A stretch of DNA of 64,000 nt. Source: Membranihabitans marinus (GTDB lineage Bacteria > Bacteroidota > Bacteroidia > Chitinophagales > Saprospiraceae). Where the stretch lies: the NCBI RefSeq assembly GCF_021729155.1, contig NZ_JAJQYA010000004.1, positions 204,217 to 268,216 of the forward strand. The letters are read 5' to 3'. The notes beneath the pieces were generated by a model. It was not told the origin of the DNA. It worked only from the letters and a program-made list of their open reading frames with translations, and ran no database searches. The number at the start of each line of letters is the position of its first letter. Positions within the stretch are counted from its first letter, which is position 1. Positions 36,912 to 46,198 of the stretch are shown one piece after another. A program made the translations under genes and the position numbers.

Positions 36912-39767
36912 TTAGAATGGACTATAACCTGAGTCTTGAATACCTCGATTGTATGGTATATCAATAAAGTCAAGAGGTGCATTTTTAACCCGAATATTAA
37001 ATAGGAATGTCTTTCTAGTCGGCTGCCAACTAAAGGAAAGCTCCCAACAATGGATGTCACGACTAAATCCAAAATCGGGATATGTCAATTGCTTGCGTTC
37101 AAAATCATAACCAAAGTTACCTACGCGTACACCCCAATTTTCTGTTAAATCAATATTTCCAGAAAGTCGAATATTATTGGTAGACAACTGAAACACATCT
37201 ATATCTTTACTCGGATCCCATACAAAACGAATTTCATGAGACACCCTAAAATTATCAAATATACCTGTGGATTGACTTCCTTGTTTTTCCTTTTTCTCTC
37301 CTCCTTTCTCCCCACTCCCTTCCTCGGGACCACCAGAGAATAATTCTCTAATCTTGGCGATGGTCATATTGGTACTTAGGCCAGCGCTCAAACCATTAAA
37401 CCTTAGTAAACTTCCAGTTTTATAGCTAAATTCTCCCAATCTTTGTCCCAGATCATTAGTTGCATAGGGATCGAACTGTGCACTTAACCTAAAATAAGTT
37501 ATCCCTTTAAAAAATGTAGTATTGGCACTGAAATTTATCATACTAAATTTTAGGGAATCTGCATAGGGATTGTAATTCCCACTGAAGTCAAAAGTCTTAA
37601 ACAATGAGATTTTATTTGTAGTAGAATCTTCTTTATTAAAAAACTTTGCCTCCATCACATTTCTCAAACTATAATTTAAACTGAGATTTCCCTTGCCCGT
37701 GGAGGGGGCACCAAAAATCCCGTTTTCAAAAGGTGAATACCTCACTTCCTCATATTCTGCTCTGGTATTGAGAACATTAACGGTATCTACATAGCCCCAA
37801 TCTTGATAATCCGGAGTAAAGGATACCGATACCGATGGCTTGTAGACGTGGCGGAAACCTCGAAACCAGCCTTTCTCCCACTGACGAGTAAAATACCGAG
37901 CCGTTTGTAAGCTCAACGATGCACTAAAACCATGGATAGCATTAAATTCATTTAAAGTATCCACTACCAAAGAACCATAACTCACAGTATCTGATGTAAT
38001 TAACGATTGACCATCTTCAGTAAATACAGTATCGAATTCAATAACTGGGTTGGATTCAAATTGTTTGTCTACTCGATCAAAATACCAACGCTCATTGACA
38101 TTAATACTAGGGGTAACATTGATATATTTAAACAATCGATAAGACGAGCTCAGTGAAGCAGTATGTTGTACTCCATAGTCTTGACTCTTCCATTCATTGG
38201 GTTTAAAGATGGTAGTATCTGTAGCTTGTATTTTGTTTTTAAATTTGGAATTATAGGTTAGCAATATTTTTTCATACCACTGCTCTTTGGAACCGCCTGC
38301 ATTTTTTCTTTTAAAGGGCTGCAATGATCTCATCTGCACATTGACCGAGGGCAATTCAAAGCTGGCCGATCGAACATTGGCATTTTGCGAGTGCGAAATA
38401 TTGCCATTCAAACTAAACGGTGTGCCGGGAAATTGTCTCGAAAAACTGATCTGTGAACTCGTATTATTGTTTAACACTCGTTCTGCTTGATTGGAGTTGA
38501 TCTTATCAAAGCCATTGGTCGAAAAATTCACACTGGCGGAAAAAGTTTGGTAGGGATGAGCTGATTGAGCTTGGGAATGATTCCATCTAAATGAAAATGA
38601 TCGACTACTTGATTTTTCGATACTTCCTACCACTTCTGATTTTCTATCCGACATACTGACAGAAAATCCACCGCTAAATCGATATCTATAATTATAACTC
38701 GACTGAGCATCCACCAGCCACGAACCATTAAAATAAATATCCCCTTTGGTGGTTAAATTCATATGCTCACTTATAGGAGTATAATAACCCAATCCCCGTA
38801 AACCAAAACCCCATGTTTGAGAATATTCATAACTAGGTATAATAAGACCTGCTTTAGCCGTAGGTACGATAGGATAAAATCCAAAAGGCAATACTAAAGG
38901 TGTGGGAATACCCATAATTTCCAGATTAGAAGGTCCCACAATCACTTCCTTATTGGGAATAATCTTCTGTTTATTACTTCGAACACCGAAATGAGGGATA
39001 GGTGCATCACAAGTGGTAAACAATGCTCCCCTATTATAAATGATCTGATTGGTATCGGTTTCGGTCAGATTTTCAATAAACTTTGCCTCGCGACCGTGAA
39101 TATATAAGTTGCTTTGAAAAGTTACGGCCTCGTATATTTTACCTTTTTTAGTTTTAAAATTATATCGCATTTGTTTGGCGTCAAATTCATTTTGGCCATC
39201 ACTAAATATCGGTGTACCTGGCAATCTTCCAGGCAATGTGCCATCTGATTGAACTTTTTCTGCTTTTCGCTCATCGGGATTCTCAATAATTTCTCCAGTG
39301 ATAGGATCTATTTCTTGCCCATCTTCAAACCCCAAATTATCATTGTATTCATCTTCCAAAGTATCCACTTCTACGACTTGAGGTACAATGGTATCGTAGA
39401 CGGTATTTCCTATTAAATGCTTTAAACTATCGGGCAAGAGTCGAGCAGAAGCAATATTGGTATTGAGATCTACTTCTATATAATCGGCATTTTTAATCGA
39501 AAACAATCCGTATTCAACAAATGCATTACCGTATAAAAAGACTAAATTTTTCTTGCGATCAAAATAGGTTTTATGATCAGCACCATATACTACGCCAGAT
39601 GAAAAGGCATCTTTGGAAATCTTAATTTTTGAAAATTTTTCAGACTTTAAGGAATCCAATGTATGAGAGAGTGAGTCCTCTTCGTTTTGAATTAAAGTAT
39701 CTTGACCAAATCCAGCGAAAAAATTCAATATTAAAAATAATAATGCTATGTACTTTATTGATTTCAA
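36912..39767 (-). CDS. lptD: Putative LPS-assembly protein LptD
   Basis: A 951-residue outer-membrane protein. A signal peptide (residues 1-21, IALLFLILNFFAGFG) is followed by an OstA/LptA-like jellyroll near 50-250 (VVYGADHKTYFDRKKNLV, NADYIEVDLNTNIASARL) and a large C-terminal barrel ending in a Phe (GYSPF). It would insert lipopolysaccharide in the outer leaflet. Bacteroidota LptD lacks the classical disulfide pattern. The start is TTG at 39767, as there is no ATG between it and the upstream stop and the signal peptide begins there. A Lys/Glu/Gly run (SGEKGGEKKEKQGS) forms a soluble loop. Confidence 0.88.
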   Translation of the reverse strand: MKSIKYIALLFLILNFFAGFGQDTLIQNEEDSLSHTLDSLKSEKFSKIKISKDAFSSGVVYGADHKTYFDRKKNLVFLYGNAFVEYGLFSIKNADYIEVDLNTNIASARLLPDSLKHLIGNTVYDTIVPQVVEVDTLEDEYNDNLGFEDGQEIDPITGEIIENPDERKAEKVQSDGTLPGRLPGTPIFSDGQNEFDAKQMRYNFKTKKGKIYEAVTFQSNLYIHGREAKFIENLTETDTNQIIYNRGALFTTCDAPIPHFGVRSNKQKIIPNKEVIVGPSNLEIMGIPTPLVLPFGFYPIVPTAKAGLIIPSYEYSQTWGFGLRGLGYYTPISEHMNLTTKGDIYFNGSWLVDAQSSYNYRYRFSGGFSVSMSDRKSEVVGSIEKSSSRSFSFRWNHSQAQSAHPYQTFSASVNFSTNGFDKINSNQAERVLNNNTSSQISFSRQFPGTPFSLNGNISHSQNANVRSASFELPSVNVQMRSLQPFKRKNAGGSKEQWYEKILLTYNSKFKNKIQATDTTIFKPNEWKSQDYGVQHTASLSSSYRLFKYINVTPSINVNERWYFDRVDKQFESNPVIEFDTVFTEDGQSLITSDTVSYGSLVVDTLNEFNAIHGFSASLSLQTARYFTRQWEKGWFRGFRHVYKPSVSVSFTPDYQDWGYVDTVNVLNTRAEYEEVRYSPFENGIFGAPSTGKGNLSLNYSLRNVMEAKFFNKEDSTTNKISLFKTFDFSGNYNPYADSLKFSMINFSANTTFFKGITYFRLSAQFDPYATNDLGQRLGEFSYKTGSLLRFNGLSAGLSTNMTIAKIRELFSGGPEEGSGEKGGEKKEKQGSQSTGIFDNFRVSHEIRFVWDPSKDIDVFQLSTNNIRLSGNIDLTENWGVRVGNFGYDFERKQLTYPDFGFSRDIHCWELSFSWQPTRKTFLFNIRVKNAPLDFIDIPYNRGIQDSGYSPF

Positions 39768-39840
39768 ATTATTTTTGGCTCGATTTTTGTTTCATATTAA
39801 TAATAATTATAATTAGTTCAAAACATTAAATAATTACATC

Positions 39841-41094
39841 ATGTTTGTCACTATCACATCATCTAGACTTAAAACGTTTTTTCTAACGTTGTTGTCATTC
39901 TGTTTATTTACAAATGTATCATTTTCTTTTTCGAAGGACATGAATCCTACCGATTTCAAAAACAATGCAAATAAAATAAAAAAAGTTGTATTAGATGCCG
40001 GTCATGGAGGCAAAGACCCTGGAGCAATAGGTAAAAGATCCAAAGAAAAAGAGATTGCTTTATCCTTGGTACTTAAATTGGGCAAGGCCATAAATTCTAA
40101 ATATCCCGATATCGAGGTTATTTACACTAGAAAAACAGATGAATTTATCCCTTTATATGAGAGAGCAAAGATTGCCAACACCTCAAACGCCGACCTTTTC
40201 ATATCTATCCATTGCAATTCGGTAAATAACAATACGGCATATGGATCGGAAACTTTTGTTATGGGTTTGGCCAAAAATGAATCCAATCTAGAAGTGGCCA
40301 AAAGGGAAAACGGATCCATCCTATTTGAAGAAAATTATAAACAAAACTACGATGGATTTGATCCTTCATCTGAAGCATCCCATATTATTCTTAATATGTT
40401 CCAAAATGCCTACCTAGATAGAAGTTTAGATTTGGCCAATATTATTGAAACCAATTTGGTTACCAAAAACAAACGAAAGAGTCGAGGAGTTAAACAGGCT
40501 GGATTTATTGTACTTAAAAATACATTTATGCCCAGTGTACTTTTCGAAGCTGGCTTTTTGAGCAATCAGAAAGAAGAAGCATATTTATTAAGCGACAAAG
40601 GACAAAATCAAATTGTAGCTAGTTTGGTTGGTGCTATTGGTGATTATAAAGACCATGTAGAAAACGAAGGTGAAAATGTTGTAGAAACACCACAAATCGT
40701 TGAAGTTGAAAAACCAGCTGTAGTGGTTACAAAATCAACACCAACAAACAATACTTCTTCTGCCAATGTAAATAAGACGACTACGGTTACCCAAACTAGT
40801 ATGGTTACTACTGCGAGCCAAAGTAATTATAAAGGAATCGAATTCTGTGTTCAATTGGCAGCTACTCCGAGAAAAGAAAATATTAAAAATACCAAATGGA
40901 GAAATATTGAAAATTTATCCATTCGCTACGAAAACAATATGTATAAATACCAAGTAACGGCAATTCCGAGTTATAGTAAGGCAAGTGACATCAAAAATTC
41001 TCTTAAGGCAAGAGGGTTCGATGGAGCATTTATTGTAGCATATAGCAACGGAAATCGTATAAATATTACAGATGCTGTTGCGATGTCTCATTAA
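39841..41094 (+). CDS. N-acetylmuramoyl-L-alanine amidase with C-terminal SPOR-like domain
   Basis: A 417-residue periplasmic amidase. Signal segment at 1-30, Amidase_3 domain with LDAGHGGKDPGA (Zn ligand His55), Glu71, SIHCNS (His124) and catalytic Glu236 (VLFEAGFLSN), all present. A Thr/Asn-rich linker (about 290-335) leads to a C-terminal SPOR-like domain (FCVQLAAT to RGFDGAFIVAY). It cleaves peptidoglycan side chains, probably at division. It diverges from lptD and precedes the MlaD gene by 49 bp. Confidence 0.93.
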   Translation: MFVTITSSRLKTFFLTLLSFCLFTNVSFSFSKDMNPTDFKNNANKIKKVVLDAGHGGKDPGAIGKRSKEKEIALSLVLKLGKAINSKYPDIEVIYTRKTDEFIPLYERAKIANTSNADLFISIHCNSVNNNTAYGSETFVMGLAKNESNLEVAKRENGSILFEENYKQNYDGFDPSSEASHIILNMFQNAYLDRSLDLANIIETNLVTKNKRKSRGVKQAGFIVLKNTFMPSVLFEAGFLSNQKEEAYLLSDKGQNQIVASLVGAIGDYKDHVENEGENVVETPQIVEVEKPAVVVTKSTPTNNTSSANVNKTTTVTQTSMVTTASQSNYKGIEFCVQLAATPRKENIKNTKWRNIENLSIRYENNMYKYQVTAIPSYSKASDIKNSLKARGFDGAFIVAYSNGNRINITDAVAMSH

Positions 41095-41098
41095 ATAT

Positions 41099-41106
41099 TA
41101 TATTTG
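41099..41106 (+). promoter_or_regulatory. TAnnTTTG promoter for the MlaD/MCE gene
   Basis: TATATTTG, about 38 bp before the ATG at 41144, directly after the amidase stop. Confidence 0.5.
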
Positions 41107-41143
41107 CAGAGACAAACATTCTTTAGACAAACATACACTATAG

Positions 41144-42202
41144 ATGAGCAAGGAAATCAAGATTGGAATTCTTACAATCGTTGGTATTGGGCTGTTATTT
41201 TGGGGATATAATTTTTTGAAAGGCCAGAATTTATTTAATAGTACATCGACTTATTATGTTCAATACGACAACATCAATAAGCTCCAAATATCAGCCCCTG
41301 TGTTCATCAATGGATATCAGGTGGGAAGTGTTCAAACCATAGACATCGATCCAAAAGATATGCAAAATATCGTCTTGGGCTTGAGTGTCGATCCCAAAAT
41401 CAAACTTCCACAGAATACCGTAGCCCAATTGGTAGCCGATGGAGTTATGGGTGATATGGCTATAATCTTGAAATACACCGGGGTATGTAATGACGATTGT
41501 GTCACTTCGGGAAGTTATTTAAAAAGTGAAAAAGTAGGATTTCTTCATTCTCTGATCGCTCCTGGTGATTTAGATGCCTATATGAAAAACATTAAAATGG
41601 GTATCGGGGGAATAGTAGATACCGTCAATCACATTGTTCGATCAGAAGAATACCAAGATTCTGAATTGGGAGAGCTAACAAAGAGTATTAAGAATACTAT
41701 AACCAATCTGGAATCCACAACCTCAAACCTCAATCTACTGATTCAATCCAATGCCAAGGCAATGAATCAACTGCTGACTAATTTGAGCAGTATAACCAGC
41801 GGTATAGACGACAATCAAAGCAGTCTGACCAATTCCATTAAAAATATTGAGACCTTAACTCATCAATTTGCAAATGCCAAATTGGACAGTACCATCATCG
41901 ATACCAGATCTACTATTAAGACAATGGGCGATGCTGGCCAACAATTAAATGGTACATTGAACTCACTAAATCAAACTACAGACAAATTGACTACCCTATT
42001 GACTGGCATCAATACTGGTGAAGGTACTGTAGGTAAACTTATAAAAGACGAACAGTTGTACAACAACCTTCAGTCTGCTACAAAAAATCTCGATCTATTG
42101 CTACAAGATTTCAGATTAAATCCAAAAAGATACGTAAATGTTAGCGTATTTGGCAAAAAACAAGAAGATTATACTGTCCCAGAAATGGATCCCGCTCAAT
42201 AA
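41144..42202 (+). CDS. MlaD/MCE-domain lipid transport protein
   Basis: A 352-residue protein with one N-terminal membrane helix (IGILTIVGIGLLFWGYNFLKG). The MCE domain spans about 38-120 (VQYDNINKLQISAPVFINGY and VGSVQTIDID). A long helical C-terminal part (TSNLNLLIQSNAKAMNQLL, coiled-coil-like) follows. MlaD proteins gate phospholipid flow between membranes; the ABC ATPase/permease partners (MlaE/F) are not adjacent. The function is inferred from the domain. Confidence 0.88.
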   Translation: MSKEIKIGILTIVGIGLLFWGYNFLKGQNLFNSTSTYYVQYDNINKLQISAPVFINGYQVGSVQTIDIDPKDMQNIVLGLSVDPKIKLPQNTVAQLVADGVMGDMAIILKYTGVCNDDCVTSGSYLKSEKVGFLHSLIAPGDLDAYMKNIKMGIGGIVDTVNHIVRSEEYQDSELGELTKSIKNTITNLESTTSNLNLLIQSNAKAMNQLLTNLSSITSGIDDNQSSLTNSIKNIETLTHQFANAKLDSTIIDTRSTIKTMGDAGQQLNGTLNSLNQTTDKLTTLLTGINTGEGTVGKLIKDEQLYNNLQSATKNLDLLLQDFRLNPKRYVNVSVFGKKQEDYTVPEMDPAQ

Positions 42203-42293
42203 TTATTACACAAACCATTGATTTAATAATTATTTAATCATGGTTTAATATACTAGTCAATTTTCAAGTACATATTTGTATTGATTTACAACC

Positions 42294-43148
42294 ATGTATA
42301 TGTACAAGCGAAAACCAGAACTAGTTATACTATCCGATATCCATTTAGGAACCTACGGCTGTCATGCCCGTGAATTACTCAATTATCTAAAAAGTATTTC
42401 ACCCGAAACACTAATCCTCAATGGAGACATCGTCGATTTTTGGTCATTAAAAAAGAGTAGTTTCCCCAAATCCCATGTGGAGGTGTTGGATACGTTAATT
42501 CAAATGACTTATCAGGGAACCAAAATCTATTATATTACAGGCAATCACGACGATGTATTGCGTCAAATATCCAATTTCTCCTTGGGCAATATCAATTTGA
42601 GAGAAAAATTAATCTTGCACTTAGATCAAAAAAAGTATTGGATTTTTCACGGTGACGTTTTTGACACTTCTGTGACCATCACACCATGGTTGGCCAAAAT
42701 AGGGGGAATAAGTTATGACTGGTTAATTCGATTCAACCGTCTTATTAATAAGTGGAGAATCCACACGGGAAAGGAAAGAATATCTCTTTCGAAATCAGTA
42801 AAAAATGGAGTAAAACAAGCTGTGCGTTTTGTCCACGATTTTGAAAAAATAATCATTTCACAAGCCATCCAACAGCAATACGATTATGTAATTTGTGGAC
42901 ACATTCATACCCCCATCATCAAAAAGGTAACGACTTCAAAAGGTGAGGTAATGTATATGAATTCAGGAGATTGGGTGGAAAATCTAACTTCATTGGAGTA
43001 TTATGACGGTCATTGGTCCATATACGAATATGACGATTTGGACTTCCAAGTTAAAAATCCAAAACTAACTGTCGAATCTAAGAAGGCGAAATTGGCGAAG
43101 AAATCACTACGTGAAAAAAGAATAAAAAATATTCTAAGCACGAAGTAA
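42294..43148 (+). CDS. Calcineurin-like phosphoesterase, UDP-2,3-diacylglucosamine diphosphatase-like (LpxH-like)
   Basis: A 284-residue metallophosphoesterase with the full motif set: SDIHLG (Asp15, His17), NGDIVDFW (Asp45), TGNHDD (Asn84-Asp86), FHGDVFD and CGHIHTP. The order and spacing fit LpxH-type enzymes that hydrolyse UDP-2,3-diacylglucosamine in lipid A synthesis. It has a basic C-terminal tail (KSLREKRIKN). The location beside lptD/MlaD genes agrees with an envelope role, but other phosphoesterase activities remain possible. Confidence 0.83.
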   Translation: MYMYKRKPELVILSDIHLGTYGCHARELLNYLKSISPETLILNGDIVDFWSLKKSSFPKSHVEVLDTLIQMTYQGTKIYYITGNHDDVLRQISNFSLGNINLREKLILHLDQKKYWIFHGDVFDTSVTITPWLAKIGGISYDWLIRFNRLINKWRIHTGKERISLSKSVKNGVKQAVRFVHDFEKIIISQAIQQQYDYVICGHIHTPIIKKVTTSKGEVMYMNSGDWVENLTSLEYYDGHWSIYEYDDLDFQVKNPKLTVESKKAKLAKKSLREKRIKNILSTK

Positions 43149-43237
43149 GACTATAATTTCAAAAGAAATTTTGTAGCAAAATTTGAGTGCACCATGAATA
43201 ATTATACTAAATACTCATTATAATACTTTTGGCATAA

Positions 43238-43339
43238 AAAGGAAATAGAACTGATGAATACCGTTGGCTTACAATAGCTATTGATCCTGCGAACAAATGG
43301 CTAGATCACTACATGATCACTGAGGTGAATAATCATTAA
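43238..43339 (+). pseudogene. Possible short remnant of a DDE transposase
   Basis: 33 open codons without an ATG before TAA at 43337-43339. The translation includes DEYRWLTIAIDPANKWLDHY, which resembles the first-Asp strand of a DDE integrase core, where an aspartate is preceded by a short hydrophobic run. No flanking inverted repeats or rest of the gene are visible, so this would be a heavily decayed fragment. The remaining 43149-43655 gap shows no feature I can support. Confidence 0.25.
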
Positions 43340-43655
43340 AATTAGATCACCTCCCTATGCTATCATAAACCTTAAAAAATACAAGGCAATTCCCTTGATA
43401 TTATTCCAATAAAACACAATAAAAATCACAGAAAAATTGAATCTATTCAATACATAAATTCTGTCATGGAAAACTTTCTAAAGAAATAACACCTAATCCA
43501 TTCTATCCTATCTAATATTTCAGCAAACAATTATTAAATGTAATTCGCATTAAATAGTATTTCTGAAATAAATCTGAATGCCATCATCTATCACCGCTTC
43601 ATAAAAAAATAAATATATTGTGTTTTTTAATACGATAGAGAGCAAAAATTCAATT

Positions 43656-44114
43656 ATGACGACATTAAAACCCGGGGATAAGTCTCCCCAATTTGAAGGA
43701 ATAGATCAAGACGGAAATACCATTAAATCTTCAGACTTTGAGGGTAAACCCCTCATCATTTTTTTCTACCCTAAAGACAATACACCGGGTTGTACCAATC
43801 AAGTATGCAACCTAAGAGATAATTATCAGATTCTCATTGACGCTGGTTACCAAATTATTGGTGTAAGTGCTGACTCCTCAAAATCTCATAAAAGGTTTAT
43901 TGAAAAACACGATCTCCCCTTCCCTCTTATCGCAGATACGGACAAGACCATCATTGAGGCTTTTGGTATATGGGGTGAAAAAAAATTTATGGGTAGAAAA
44001 TATATGGGCATCCATCGAAATACCTTTGTGTTAGATGGTGATCACAACATTGTACACGTCATAGAAAAGGTAAAAACAAAAGATCACGCCAACCAAATCC
44101 TATCCTTAGGATAA
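43656..44114 (+). CDS. bcp: Thiol peroxiredoxin Bcp (AhpC/TSA family)
   Basis: A 152-residue peroxiredoxin that reduces peroxides using thioredoxin. The peroxidatic Cys46 and resolving Cys51 are in YPKDNTPGCTNQVC. The Arg partner is in HRNTFVLD. The ORF extends back to a GTG at 43620, but the ATG at 43656 starts MTTLKPGDKSPQFEG, the family's normal N-terminus. No terminator is evident after it. Confidence 0.94.
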   Translation: MTTLKPGDKSPQFEGIDQDGNTIKSSDFEGKPLIIFFYPKDNTPGCTNQVCNLRDNYQILIDAGYQIIGVSADSSKSHKRFIEKHDLPFPLIADTDKTIIEAFGIWGEKKFMGRKYMGIHRNTFVLDGDHNIVHVIEKVKTKDHANQILSLG

Positions 44115-44188
44115 TAATTTGTTGAAATACAATATTTTGGACCTGAAGTACAATCATCAAAACACTGCTTTAGGTCCTTTCACAAAAT

Positions 44189-44746
44189 TCACTTTGGAGT
44201 AACCATAATAATAGGCAGAAAGGAATTGGCTATTTGCATGGGTATAGACATATTTCCGTGATGTTCGATGATCCAATCCCTCAAATCTCCCCGTCTATAG
44301 GTATAGATAGTTAATACTTCCTTACTACTAGATTTTACCGACCACTCCTCTGCATTATTATATACAGACTTGAGATCTGATCGATTCCTGCCATCTGACA
44401 GTTGCCAATGATTAAATTCATTGGGAAATACCGTACGTATTTGAATAAGATTAGATCCTCCTACGAGTTCCCAAACATTGTTATTGTTTTTATGTCTCAT
44501 TCTCAACCAGCCAGAAAATTCCCCTACTGTAAACTGCCACTCGGAATAGTCATTCATAGAAGACCAAGTAGCCTCAATACTTCCCACGACATTGGCATCG
44601 TCGGTAATAATATCCCATTTATTGAAACTGTAATCATCAACGGTAGAATAACCGATGATAGATTGTGCCATCGCTGTATGAGCGATGGCACAACATCCTA
44701 TTATTTGTATACTAAGTGATAGGATATATCTAGAAAGGAAGGTCAT
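44189..44746 (-). CDS. Secreted protein with Trp-containing repeats, hypothetical
   Basis: A 185-residue protein with a signal peptide (cut near AMAQS). The mature part repeats a short unit with W plus a hydrophobic (KWDIITDD, EWQFTVGEFSGWLRM, HWQLSDG, EWSVKSS, DWIIEHHG), which suggests small beta-hairpin repeats. I do not recognise a named domain. Its ATG overlaps the last 17 bases of the DUF3127 gene, so the two are translated from the same mRNA. Confidence 0.75.
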   Translation of the reverse strand: MTFLSRYILSLSIQIIGCCAIAHTAMAQSIIGYSTVDDYSFNKWDIITDDANVVGSIEATWSSMNDYSEWQFTVGEFSGWLRMRHKNNNNVWELVGGSNLIQIRTVFPNEFNHWQLSDGRNRSDLKSVYNNAEEWSVKSSSKEVLTIYTYRRGDLRDWIIEHHGNMSIPMQIANSFLPIIMVTPK

Positions 44747-45110
44747 CCTCCGGCATTTCTTGACTAATGCTATCTACTTTTGGTTCATCGGTAAATACAA
44801 AATCCTCTTCTGATGGGAAATCACCTCCACCTGCAGCAGGTTGGGGCATCTCCAATTTCCAAGCATTTAAATTTGTGAAATACTTACCATTCCACTCTCT
44901 TCCTCGAAGATCAAAATATACTTTAATTTCTCCTCCTTCTTGAAAATTATCTAATAAACCACATCTGTCTTGGGTCAATTGAAATTTCAACAATTGTACG
45001 TAATTGCTATCATTGACTTCTAAAACAAATTCTCGGGCACTAAAGGATTGTGTTTTTTCCTCTGTATCAAATTTTTTATATAATTTTCCTTGTATCTCAA
45101 ACGTAGCCAT
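44730..45110 (-). CDS. DUF3127 protein with SSB-like acidic C-terminal tip
   Basis: A 126-residue protein starting MATFEIQGKLYKKFD, matching DUF3127, an OB-fold-like family of Bacteroidota. The core (KFQLTQDRCGLLDNF, WNGKYFTNLNAWKLEMP) looks like a compact beta fold, followed by a flexible acidic tail ending EMPEDDLPF. That tip resembles the DDDIPF C-terminus with which single-stranded DNA-binding proteins recruit partners. The ORF extends to 45146, but the promoter TACCTTTG at 45133-45140 falls inside it, so the ATG at 45110 is correct. Confidence 0.87.
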   Translation of the reverse strand: MATFEIQGKLYKKFDTEEKTQSFSAREFVLEVNDSNYVQLLKFQLTQDRCGLLDNFQEGGEIKVYFDLRGREWNGKYFTNLNAWKLEMPQPAAGGGDFPSEEDFVFTDEPKVDSISQEMPEDDLPF

Positions 45111-45132
45111 AATTAATGATTTTTTAGTCTCA

Positions 45133-45140
45133 CAAAGGTA
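45133..45140 (-). promoter_or_regulatory. TAnnTTTG promoter for the DUF3127 gene
   Basis: TACCTTTG on the minus strand, 22 bp upstream of the ATG at 45110. Confidence 0.6.
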
Positions 45141-45227
45141 AGGCATTCCCTTTTGAGATTATAATAATATTGAGAATAATCTCCACCCTCAGTACTGCGA
45201 GAGCTATTGTTCTATCTGTGCTTTTAA

Positions 45228-46181
45228 TTAGGCTTTTGATTTAAATGCTTGAACGGCAGCAGTCAATTTAGGTACTACTTCAAATAAATCACCGATTACA
45301 CCATAATCTGCAGCTTTGAAAAAAGGCGCTTCAGGATCATTGTTTATCACCACAATGGTTTTAGAATTGTTGACTCCACCCAAATGTTGGATGGCTCCAG
45401 ATATTCCTATGGCAATATATAGATTGGGACTAATGGCAATACCAGTCTGACCTACGTGTTCGTGATGTGGACGCCAATCTGCATCTGAAACTGGGCGTGA
45501 ACAAGCCGTTGCGGCACCCAATTCCTTGGCCAAATCTTCCAAAATATGCCAATTTTCTGGTCCTTTAAATCCTCGTCCTCCAGATACAACCAATTCTGCT
45601 TCTGGCAATGGAATACCTTCGCTCAACATCTCTTGTTTGACCAATTCTACCTGAGACAAACTATCTAAGATTACCAATTCACCAGAAATCTCATCCACTG
45701 GTTTTTCTTCTGGTTGAATGGCATTGCTCTGAAGAGCTAATACCACCTTAGCGGTATTGACCTGAACTACAGCACTGGCTTTTCCGGCAAATAATGACTG
45801 ACTAACTCTCAGTGGTTCCAAGCTCTCTGGCAATGCATTGACAGAGGATACTATTCCAGCGTCGCACTTTACCGCCAACTGACCAGCGATAGATTTTCCC
45901 GTAGAATTATAAGGCAGTATCAAATATTGACCATTCAATTTTTCGAAACCAAAAGATATAGACCCCGCCAAAAGACTAGTATCGGCTGGGACATTAGGTG
46001 ATACTTCAACATATTTACTTACACCGTATTGCTTTAATACATCCGTTAATGGTTCTCCTGTGGTCACAGCATATGTGGGCAAGCCCAATTCACTTCCCAT
46101 TTTATGCGCATAGGTCAATGCTTCGAGTGTGGCTTTCTTTAGATTTCCTTCTATATTTTCGCAGTATACTACTATTGACAT
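45228..46181 (-). CDS. etfA: Electron transfer flavoprotein alpha subunit
   Basis: A 317-residue subunit that binds FAD and accepts electrons from acyl-CoA dehydrogenases. The C-terminal FAD domain is intact: SRPVSDADWRPHHEHVGQTG, AIGISGAIQHLGG and NNDPEAPFFKAADYGVIGDL. It lies 17 bp behind etfB and probably serves the same pathway as the acyl-CoA enzymes elsewhere in the window. Membrane ETF:quinone oxidoreductase is not present here. Confidence 0.96.
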   Translation of the reverse strand: MSIVVYCENIEGNLKKATLEALTYAHKMGSELGLPTYAVTTGEPLTDVLKQYGVSKYVEVSPNVPADTSLLAGSISFGFEKLNGQYLILPYNSTGKSIAGQLAVKCDAGIVSSVNALPESLEPLRVSQSLFAGKASAVVQVNTAKVVLALQSNAIQPEEKPVDEISGELVILDSLSQVELVKQEMLSEGIPLPEAELVVSGGRGFKGPENWHILEDLAKELGAATACSRPVSDADWRPHHEHVGQTGIAISPNLYIAIGISGAIQHLGGVNNSKTIVVINNDPEAPFFKAADYGVIGDLFEVVPKLTAAVQAFKSKA

Positions 46182-46198
46182 TTTTTTTAATTTTTAGG

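Noticed and set aside
43320..43360. GAGGTGA/TCACCTC inverted repeat
   Set aside because: Arms are only 7 bp with a loop of about 20 nt and no U-tract; not a convincing terminator or operator.
45155..45183. GAGATTAT/ATAATCTC hairpin between etfA and the DUF3127 gene
   Set aside because: No T-run on the minus strand after the stem, so not called a terminator.
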